NCBI RefSeq assembly: GCF_000720325.1 | Contig: NZ_JOJM01000085.1 | Coordinates: 1 to 28,410 of the forward strand | DNA: 28,410 nucleotides | Direction of reading: 5' to 3' | Origin: Streptomyces sp. NRRL B-1347 | GTDB lineage: Bacteria > Actinomycetota > Actinomycetes > Streptomycetales > Streptomycetaceae | In this document: positions 22,625 through 28,410 of the stretch, piece after piece | How positions within the stretch are numbered: the first letter of the stretch is position 1 | Layout: every line of letters starts with the position of its first letter | The notes under the pieces: generated by a model | What the model was told of the DNA's origin: nothing | Databases searched by the model: none | The model's input: only the letters and a program-made list of their open reading frames with translations | Program-made: the position numbers and the translations under genes

Positions 22625-24100
22625 ATGCGCGCAGCGGACACACCTACAGGTCAGGAACGTGCGGGACGCCCGGCTCACGTCGTGGTGGTGGGCGGCGGCA
22701 TCGCCGGACTCGCCGCCGCGCACCGGGCGCTCGCGACCGGCTCCCGCGTGACCGTCGTCGAGGCCTCCGGTCGCGTCGGCGGCAAGCTGCTCCCCGGCGA
22801 GATCGAGGGCGCCCGCGTCGACCTCGGCGCCGAGTCGATGCTGGCCCGTCGCCCCGAGGCCGTCGCGCTCGCCCGCGAGGTCGGCCTCGCCGACGCGCTC
22901 CAGGCGCCCGCCACCGCCAGCGCCTCGCTGTGGACCCGCGGCGCCCTCGTGCCCATGCCCAAGGGCCATGTGATGGGCGTGCCCGGCGACCCGTCCTCCC
23001 TCGCCGGGGTGCTGTCCGACGACAGCCTGCGGCGCGTCGCGCGGGACGCGGAGCTGCCGCCCACCGAGGTCGGCGAGGACGTCGCGGTCGGCGCGTACGT
23101 GGCGGCCCGGGTCGGCCGCGAGGTCGTGGACCGCCTCGTGGAGCCGCTGCTCGGCGGCGTGTACGCCGGGGACGCGTACCGCCTTTCGCTGCGCATGGCC
23201 GTGCCGCAGCTGTACGAGGCCGCGCGCACCCACGCGTCGCTGCTCGATGGCGTCCGCGAGATCCAGCGCCGGGCCGCGGAGCGCCGGCAGACCGGCCCCG
23301 TGTTCATGGGCATCGCGGGCGGCGTGGGCCGCCTTCCCCTGGCCGTCGCGGACGCGGTCCGCGCGCGGGGCGGCGAGATCCTGCTCGACACCCCCGTGGC
23401 GGCCGTGCGCAGGACGCCCGACGGCTGGGAGGTGCGTACGGCGGACCGGCCGATCGCGGCGGACGCCGTGGTCCTCGCCGTCCCCGCCCCGCACGCCGCC
23501 CGTCTCCTCGGCCCCGTCTCCCCGGGGGCCGCCGCCGAGCTGCGGGGCGTCGAGTACGCCTCCATGGCCCTGATGACGCTCGCCTACCGGCGCGCCGACG
23601 TCTCCCTGCCCGAGGGCAGCGGCTTCCTCGTGCCGCCCGTCGACGGACGCACCATCAAGGCGTCCACGTTCGCCTCCCAGAAGTGGGGCTGGATCGCAGA
23701 GGAGAACCCGGACCTGCTGGTCCTGCGCACCTCGGTGGGCCGCTACGGCGAGGAGAAGGACCTGGAGCGCGACGACAGCGAGCTGGTCGACGTCTCCCGG
23801 AGCGATCTGCGCGCGGCGGTCGGCCTGACCGCGCGGCCCGTCGCCGCCCGCGTCACGCGCTGGCACGACGGCCTGCCCCAGTACCCCGTCGGCCACCACG
23901 CGCGCGTGGCCCGGGTCCGCGAGCACGTGGCCCTGCTGCCCGGCCTCGCCGTGTGCGGGGCGGCGTACGACGGCGTCGGCATCCCGGCCTGCATCGCCAG
24001 TGCGTACGCCGCGATCGACCAGCTCAGCGGCGACTTCTCCGGGGTCGACGAGCTGACCGCCCACCCGGTGCAGAGCCTCCACGGCGGCGCGGGACAATAG
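22625..24100 (+). CDS. cgoX: coproporphyrinogen III oxidase (HemY/HemG-type flavoprotein)
   Basis: This 491-residue FAD enzyme oxidises coproporphyrinogen III to coproporphyrin III with oxygen; older annotations call it protoporphyrinogen oxidase, hemG or hemY. It has the dinucleotide-binding motif [17 protein letters not shown] (19-35), [12 protein letters not shown] (44-55), [11 protein letters not shown] (68-78), [10 protein letters not shown] near 175-184 and [15 protein letters not shown] near 234-248. The C-terminal FAD-closing segment is [21 protein letters not shown] companion hemQ gene begins 4 nt after its stop, which fixes the pathway as the coproporphyrin-dependent one of Gram-positive bacteria. 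Membrane-associated, without transmembrane helices. It starts at the ATG at 22625, divergent from the DUF4349 gene with 173 bp between. Confidence 0.95.
   Translation: MRAADTPTGQERAGRPAHVVVVGGGIAGLAAAHRALATGSRVTVVEASGRVGGKLLPGEIEGARVDLGAESMLARRPEAVALAREVGLADALQAPATASASLWTRGALVPMPKGHVMGVPGDPSSLAGVLSDDSLRRVARDAELPPTEVGEDVAVGAYVAARVGREVVDRLVEPLLGGVYAGDAYRLSLRMAVPQLYEAARTHASLLDGVREIQRRAAERRQTGPVFMGIAGGVGRLPLAVADAVRARGGEILLDTPVAAVRRTPDGWEVRTADRPIAADAVVLAVPAPHAARLLGPVSPGAAAELRGVEYASMALMTLAYRRADVSLPEGSGFLVPPVDGRTIKASTFASQKWGWIAEENPDLLVLRTSVGRYGEEKDLERDDSELVDVSRSDLRAAVGLTARPVAARVTRWHDGLPQYPVGHHARVARVREHVALLPGLAVCGAAYDGVGIPACIASAYAAIDQLSGDFSGVDELTAHPVQSLHGGAGQ
24093..24098 (+). promoter_or_regulatory. 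possible internal -10 box for hemQ
   Basis: GACAAT, close to the TATAAT consensus, lies at -12 to -7 relative to the hemQ ATG and overlaps the end of cgoX. It would allow a separate leaderless hemQ transcript in addition to read-through from cgoX. No good Shine-Dalgarno sequence precedes hemQ. Confidence 0.4.
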
Positions 24101-24104
24101 CCGC

Positions 24105-24824
24105 ATGAGTGACGACGCCCCCGCCAAGATCCCGAACGCCGGCAAGAAGGCCAAGGACCTCAACGAGGTCATCCGCTACACCCTGTGGTCCGTCTTCAAG
24201 CTGCGCGACGTCCTGCCCGAGAGCCGCCTCGGGTACGCGGACGAGGTCCAGGAGCTGTTCGACAAGCTGGCCGCCCAGGACGTCACCGTCCGCGGCGTCT
24301 ACGACGTGTCGGGCCTCCGTGCCGACGCCGACATCATGATCTGGTGGCACGCGGAGACCAGCGACGAGCTCCAGACCGCGTACAACCTCTTCCGCCGCAC
24401 CAAGCTCGGCCGCGCCCTGGAGCCGGTCTGGTCGAACATGGCGCTGCACCGCCCGGCCGAGTTCAACAAGTCGCACATCCCGGCGTTCCTCGCCGACGAG
24501 ACGCCCCGCGACTACGTGAGCGTCTACCCCTTCGTGCGCTCCTACGACTGGTACCTGCTGCCCGACGAGGACCGCCGCCGGATGCTCGCCGACCACGGCA
24601 AGATGGCGCGCGGCTACCCCGACGTGCGCGCCAACACCGTCGCCTCGTTCTCCCTCGGCGACTACGAGTGGCTGCTCGCGTTCGAGGCCGACGAGCTGTA
24701 CCGCATCGTCGACCTCATGCGCCACCTGCGGGCCTCCGAGGCCCGGATGCACGTCCGCGAGGAAGTGCCGTTCTACACCGGCCGCCGCAAGTCCGTGGCG
24801 GACCTGGTGGAGGGACTGGCCTGA
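24105..24824 (+). CDS. hemQ: coproheme decarboxylase (chlorite dismutase family)
   Basis: This 239-residue enzyme (HemQ/ChdC) turns coproheme into heme b by peroxide-dependent decarboxylation of two propionates. Residues equivalent to the actinobacterial ChdC active site are seen: distal H124 (NKSHIPAF), radical-forming Y141 ([12 protein letters not shown]) and proximal heme ligand H164 ([15 protein letters not shown]). These sit six positions after the residues I recall for Corynebacterium diphtheriae ChdC (H118, Y135, H158). The charged N-terminus and [12 protein letters not shown] (22-33) are typical. It lies 4 nt after cgoX. It ends 9 nt before the convergent peptidase gene, with no room for a terminator between. 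Confidence 0.96.
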   Translation: MSDDAPAKIPNAGKKAKDLNEVIRYTLWSVFKLRDVLPESRLGYADEVQELFDKLAAQDVTVRGVYDVSGLRADADIMIWWHAETSDELQTAYNLFRRTKLGRALEPVWSNMALHRPAEFNKSHIPAFLADETPRDYVSVYPFVRSYDWYLLPDEDRRRMLADHGKMARGYPDVRANTVASFSLGDYEWLLAFEADELYRIVDLMRHLRASEARMHVREEVPFYTGRRKSVADLVEGLA

Positions 24825-24833
24825 CCGCCCCGC

Positions 24834-26447
24834 TCACCGCCAGACCGCGGCCCGCGTCCCGGGCGCCTTCGTGCGCGCCCGGGGCAGCGGCTGCGGCTCG
24901 CGGTGCGGCGCGCACTCCGCGTGCCGCTCCGGCAGGCGGCCCTGGAGCAGGTACGCGTCCAGGTAGGCGTTGACGCAGGCGTTCGGGCCGCCCGCGATGC
25001 CGTGGGTGCCCGCGCCGCGCTCGGTCACCAGGACCGAGCCGAAGAGCCGCTCGTGCAGTTCGCGGGCGCCCGCGTAGGGCGTCGCCGCGTCCCGCTCGGC
25101 GGCCAGGATCAGCGTCGGCGGCAGGGTGCCCGCGGGGGCCCACACGTCCACGGGGCGCTGCCGGGGCGCGGGCCAGTAGGCGCACGGCAGGTTCATCCAG
25201 GCGTTGTCCCAGGTCTCGAAGGGCGCCCTGCGCGCGAGGTCCGTGTTGTCGCGGTCCCACACCGCGAAGTCGGTGGGCCAGGAGGCGTCGTTGCACAGCA
25301 CCGCGGTGTACACGGCGTTGCCGTTCTCCTCCTCGGCGGCCGCACCCGGCTTCGGCCCGGCCTGCTCGACCAGCGGCCGCGGATTGCCCTTGAGGTACTG
25401 CGACAGGGCCGTCGCCCGCATCGGCCAGTAGTCGTCGTAGTACCCGGCCTGCAGGAACGCCGAGTGCAGCTGGTCGGAGCCGACCGTGCCGCCCGCGGGC
25501 TCGCGGACCACCGCCGCCCGCACCTTCTCGTACGCGCGCCGCACGTCCTCCGGCGTCGTGCCCAGGCCGTACGTCCTGTCGTGCCTGGCCACCCAGGCCC
25601 GGAAGTCGGCCCAGCGCCGCTCGAACGCGGCGGACTGGTCGAGGTTGTTGGCGTACCAGATCTGCTCCGGGTCCGGATTCACCGCCGAGTCGAACACCAT
25701 GCGGCGCACGTGGGTGGGGAACAGCGTCGCGTACACGGCGCCGAAGTACGTGCCGTACGAGGCGCCCATGAAGGTCAGCTTGTCCTCGCCGAGGGCGGCG
25801 CGCAGCACGTCCAGGTCCCGGGCGTTGTTGAGCGTGGTGTAGTGCGCAAGCGCGGCACCGGCCCGCTCCGCGCAGCCGCGCGCGTACGCCCGGGCCCGCT
25901 CGATGCGCTCCGCCTTGGCCGCCGCGTTCGGGTGGACCGGCGAGTGGGTGGGCGCCTTCGTGAACTCCTTCGGGTCCTGGCAGGACAGCGGGGCGGAGCG
26001 GCCGACGCCGCGCGGCGCGTAGCCGACGAGGTCGTACGCCGCCGCCAGGCGCCGGAACTCCGGCAGGGCGCGGACCAGCGGGAAGTACATGCCGGACGCG
26101 CCGGGGCCGCCCGGGTTGAAGACGAGCGCGCCCTGCCGCGCCACCCGGTGGCCGCCCGCCCTGCCGCTCGCCCCGACGCGGCTGACGGTCAGCTTGATCT
26201 GCTTGCCGTCGGGGTCCGCGTAGTCGAGCGGGACCGTGACGGTGCCGCAGCGCACGGACGGCGGCAGGCCCTCCGCCGCCGGGCAGGCCCCGAAGCGGAC
26301 GCCCGCGGCGCGGGCGCGCTCGGCGGCGACGGCGGTGCCCCGCTCCTCCCCCGCGAGACGGAGGGAGGGGTGCGCGGGCACGGCGGCGAGGGCGGAGAGG
26401 ACCAGGGATCCGACGGTTCCGTACAGGGCTGCTGCGGCTGCTCGCAT
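24834..26447 (-). CDS. secreted tripeptidyl aminopeptidase-type alpha/beta hydrolase (Tap/Slp family)
   Basis: This 537-residue exported serine peptidase is of the Streptomyces Tap/SlpD/SlpE type, which releases N-terminal tripeptides. The signal peptide is MRAAAAALYGTVGSLVLSAL (1-20), with probable cleavage after AVPA. The oxyanion segment is LVFNPGGPGASG (108-119). The triad is S230 in FMGASYGTYFG, D453 in AAERDAATP and H482 in GAGTHGIAGG. A cap region separates Ser and Asp, and paired Cys residues (C156, C192 and others) suit a secreted protein. The C-terminal tail is basic and Pro-rich. AAAGGG lies about 12 nt before the ATG, a rather long spacing. Extracellular peptide use is the expected role. 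Confidence 0.9.
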   Translation of the reverse strand: MRAAAAALYGTVGSLVLSALAAVPAHPSLRLAGEERGTAVAAERARAAGVRFGACPAAEGLPPSVRCGTVTVPLDYADPDGKQIKLTVSRVGASGRAGGHRVARQGALVFNPGGPGASGMYFPLVRALPEFRRLAAAYDLVGYAPRGVGRSAPLSCQDPKEFTKAPTHSPVHPNAAAKAERIERARAYARGCAERAGAALAHYTTLNNARDLDVLRAALGEDKLTFMGASYGTYFGAVYATLFPTHVRRMVFDSAVNPDPEQIWYANNLDQSAAFERRWADFRAWVARHDRTYGLGTTPEDVRRAYEKVRAAVVREPAGGTVGSDQLHSAFLQAGYYDDYWPMRATALSQYLKGNPRPLVEQAGPKPGAAAEEENGNAVYTAVLCNDASWPTDFAVWDRDNTDLARRAPFETWDNAWMNLPCAYWPAPRQRPVDVWAPAGTLPPTLILAAERDAATPYAGARELHERLFGSVLVTERGAGTHGIAGGPNACVNAYLDAYLLQGRLPERHAECAPHREPQPLPRARTKAPGTRAAVWR

Positions 26448-26550
26448 CGAGGTTCTGGGCCCTTTCGCACAGGAAAGCGATGAGTTGGCGCAAAAGGGAT
26501 GTTTCGCTCAGGGGTTGGTGAAGTAAAGCAACCGGTCCGCCGGTGTCGGC

Positions 26551-27348
26551 TCAATGACCCTGTTGGCGCGTGGACCGGTAGCCGTCGAGGTTCGGGTCCC
26601 GGTGCGAGAGGGCGGCGCGCAGGCCCGGGTCGTTCAGGGCGCGGACGCCGCGCACGGCGAGCGCCGTGAGGTCGTCGCGCGACGGCAGCGCGCCGAGCAG
26701 CCGCTGCCCCGCGGGCGACGCCCAGCGCGAGGCGGGCACCTCGAAGCGGGCGATGGCCAGGCAGCTCAGGGTGAGGAACAGCGGCAGCGCGAACCACACC
26801 GCGACCGGCAGGTCGTCGCCCTGCCCCTGACCGGGCAGCAGCGTCGCGCACGCGCCGAGCACGGCGATCGCGGCCGCCGCCGCGCGCACCTGCCGGAGCG
26901 CGCCCGCGATGCCCGACCAGGAGCCGTCCGGCACCGCGAGCCCCGCCGCGACGAGCCGGTCGGCGAGCGCCCGCACCGCGTCCGCGGTGGCCGTCGCCCG
27001 GCGCACCGGCGGAATCCGCGACTGCCCGCCGGGGCCGATCGCGCCGAGGACCGACCGCTCCATGTCGTCCGCGGCGTCCGGGGCGCCGCCGCCGACCGGG
27101 CCGACGACGGTGGCCCAGCCGGTGTGCGCGAGCAGCAGCCGCCGCCGTCGCGCCATCGACACCAGCGCCACGTCGGCCACCCGCCCGGGCCCGCCGGACA
27201 GGAACGCCGCCTCGTAGAGCGTGAGGGGACGCGTCGGCCCGGGGCTCCTGGCCTCGGCGGCCGCGGCGTGCACGGCGGCCAGGCACAGCCGCCCGCAGGA
27301 CAGGGCGGCGACGGTGCAGGCGAGGAGCAGCAGCGGAACCCAGAACAT
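26551..27348 (-). CDS. TIGR04222 family membrane protein
   Basis: This 265-residue protein has an N-terminal membrane helix (3-28), the family-typical LTLYEAAFLSGGPGRVADVALVSMARRRRL (in two parts, 42-56 and 57-71), a soluble stretch, and two more membrane helices (about 153-172 and 181-201). The C-terminal cytoplasmic tail is basic. Proteins with this TIGR04222 region are common in Streptomyces and have no known function. Charge distribution puts the conserved middle part in the cytoplasm. It is on the same strand as the DUF4142 gene upstream, with a 71-nt gap, so they may be co-transcribed. It ends 103 nt before the peptidase start. Confidence 0.82.
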   Translation of the reverse strand: MFWVPLLLLACTVAALSCGRLCLAAVHAAAAEARSPGPTRPLTLYEAAFLSGGPGRVADVALVSMARRRRLLLAHTGWATVVGPVGGGAPDAADDMERSVLGAIGPGGQSRIPPVRRATATADAVRALADRLVAAGLAVPDGSWSGIAGALRQVRAAAAAIAVLGACATLLPGQGQGDDLPVAVWFALPLFLTLSCLAIARFEVPASRWASPAGQRLLGALPSRDDLTALAVRGVRALNDPGLRAALSHRDPNLDGYRSTRQQGH

Positions 27349-27419
27349 GCCCGTGTTCTATGTGAAGGTCCGGTGCTCCCGCCAGCGGAATTCCAGGATG
27401 TGGACGTGGATCACACGCC

Positions 27420-28259
27420 TCAGGGGCGCGGCCTCGGCCGGGACACGGCGGGCGGCAGCGTGAAGCTCGGCGTCGGCGTCACCGGGGCCGCGGCGGGCGG
27501 CGCGCCGTCCACCGGGCCCGGCGGCGCGGGGGAGCGGGTCACGGGCTGCGGGCCCGAGGTCGCGGCGTCGCGGGCGAGCCGGTCGAAGTCCACGAGCCCG
27601 GTGGCCTCCAGGACCTTGATGTGGTCGAGGACCGTGGTGTTCGCGTCGTCGGCGAGGGACCGCACCAGCGAGTTGCGGGTGCCGGCGCGGACCTGGGCGA
27701 CGACGGCGAAGACCTTGCCGTGCGCGATCCGCAGGACGTTCGCGAACTTCTCGTCGTACGCCGCGCCGCGCGCCGCGCTCAGCTCGGCCAGCCAGCGCCG
27801 CTGCTGGGCCGTGGGCTGGCTGGGCAGTTCGAGCCGCAGCTGCGCCGCGACCTCGCGGACGCGCGCGTCGAGGAAGGTGTGCCCCTCCACGAGGTGCTCG
27901 CCCGCGGTGTGCACGGCCCGGGTGGTGCCGCGCTCCCCGGCCTGCTGTCCCGCGGGCAGCTCCCACAGGCCCGCGAGCCGCACCTTGGTGATGAAGTCCC
28001 GGTCGAGCGCGGACAGCGGCCCGAACTCGGTCGACTCGGTCTGTGCGTTGAGGGCGTCGAGGCCGGTGCCGGACCGGTCCTCGTAGGACCACACGGGGAA
28101 GACCAGCGCGGCCAGGGTGACGACGAGCCCCACCAGGATGAGCCCGTTGCCGCTGACGAACCCGCCGCCGCGGGCCGGTCCGCCGCGGACGGGACCGCCG
28201 CCACGGATGAGTCCGCTGCCGCGGGCGGGTCCGCCGCCGCGGATGAATCGGGATCGCAT
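27420..28259 (-). CDS. DUF4142 protein with RGG-rich cytoplasmic tail
   Basis: This is a 279-residue membrane-anchored protein. Residues 1-38 are an unusual Arg/Gly-rich tail with repeated IRGGGP, VRGGP and ARGGG units. One transmembrane helix (about 38-58) follows, then an external DUF4142 helical domain (about 80-232) with LDRDFITKVRLAGLWE (85-100), AGEHLVEGHTFLDARVREVA (119-138) and LLD-like ADDANTTVLDHIKVL (203-217). The C-terminal 45 residues are Pro-rich and probably cross the cell wall. DUF4142 domains resemble ferritin-like helical bundles in outline, but no metal site is assigned. The ATG at 28259 has AGGAGG 4 nt upstream. The function is unknown; an envelope or stress role is a guess. 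Confidence 0.85.
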   Translation of the reverse strand: MRSRFIRGGGPARGSGLIRGGGPVRGGPARGGGFVSGNGLILVGLVVTLAALVFPVWSYEDRSGTGLDALNAQTESTEFGPLSALDRDFITKVRLAGLWELPAGQQAGERGTTRAVHTAGEHLVEGHTFLDARVREVAAQLRLELPSQPTAQQRRWLAELSAARGAAYDEKFANVLRIAHGKVFAVVAQVRAGTRNSLVRSLADDANTTVLDHIKVLEATGLVDFDRLARDAATSGPQPVTRSPAPPGPVDGAPPAAAPVTPTPSFTLPPAVSRPRPRP

Positions 28260-28278
28260 GAAGCCTCCTGTAGCGCCT

Positions 28279-28300
28279 GCGGCACGCTAGTGCGTGCCGC
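28279..28300. promoter_or_regulatory. perfect 9-bp inverted repeat in the leader of the DUF4142 gene
   Basis: GCGGCACGC and GCGTGCCGC (28279-28287 with 28292-28300) flank TAGT. It lies 20 nt upstream of the DUF4142 ATG, just before its ribosome site. It may be an operator or an mRNA hairpin controlling translation; it could instead end a transcript entering from beyond the window. Confidence 0.5.
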
Positions 28301-28410
28301 GGGGCCGGGGCTGCGATACCGCGCGGAGTACGCCGACGTCCGTACGGGGGCGCGGACTCGGGGCGGTCGTGCGCGCCCGTGGGATGCGGCAGGGGCGGTC
28401 GCGGCGGTGT

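Noticed and set aside
24715..26493. 592-codon minus-strand frame opposite the end of hemQ and in another frame of the peptidase
   Set aside because: It overlaps two genes with complete active sites and has an Arg/Pro/Gly-biased translation.
26554..28086. 510-codon plus-strand frame over the last two genes
   Set aside because: Antisense to two proteins with clear membrane helices and family motifs, and no ribosome site.

Overview
The window reads as a piece of a Streptomyces (or close relative) chromosome. Base composition is extremely GC-rich with G/C in nearly every third codon position, GTG and TTG starts are common, promoters are TAnnnT-like, and the core gene order (fused beta-oxidation enzyme, thiolase, RNase D, LuxR-type regulator, DUF3000, hemE, then cgoX and hemQ) is one I recall as typical of streptomycetes. 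About 19 protein genes are supportable. There are no tRNA, rRNA, CRISPR or transposon genes.

Left part (1-10,289). A small NYN/PIN-like nuclease-fold protein and a propeller-like protein are divergent. Next comes the two-gene fadA-fadB beta-oxidation operon (minus strand), with a well-formed promoter whose spacer contains an 18-bp near-palindrome, a probable repressor operator. Behind it lies a gene-free stretch of about 0.95 kb (5153-6096) built largely from two tandem repeat families (90 bp x2 and 34 bp x5). RNase D (DEDDy plus HRDC), an orphan LuxR-type regulator and DUF3000 follow on the minus strand, then hemE on the plus strand.

Centre (10,293-19,281). An accessory-looking block sits between the heme genes. 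A tightly packed six-gene minus-strand operon encodes a PelF-like GT4 glycosyltransferase, a polytopic membrane protein, a LegB-like NDP-sugar 4,6-dehydratase/epimerase, a sugar-1-phosphate nucleotidyltransferase, a short SDR epimerase and a spherulin-4 (GH135-like) protein. Just upstream, as a separate unit with its own terminator and control region, lies a large secreted NodB-fold protein with HVDD and HTYDH motifs that resembles the Agd3/CE18 polysaccharide deacetylases. Together they look like an exopolysaccharide synthesis, export and modification system that combines parts of bacterial Pel loci and the fungal galactosaminogalactan cluster. This is the most interesting content of the window.

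Right part (19,901-28,259). A CoA-disulfide-reductase-type flavoprotein and a DUF4349 lipoprotein precede cgoX (hemG/hemY) and hemQ (chdC), which give the last steps of the coproporphyrin-dependent heme pathway that hemE feeds. A Tap-type secreted tripeptidyl aminopeptidase, a TIGR04222 membrane protein and a DUF4142 protein with an RGG-rich tail close the window.

Several housekeeping genes (RNase D, DUF3000, hemE, cgoX, hemQ) have an xAnnnT hexamer 7-13 nt before the start codon and little or no Shine-Dalgarno sequence, which suggests leaderless transcripts. All assignments come from reading motifs by eye; no database search was run.
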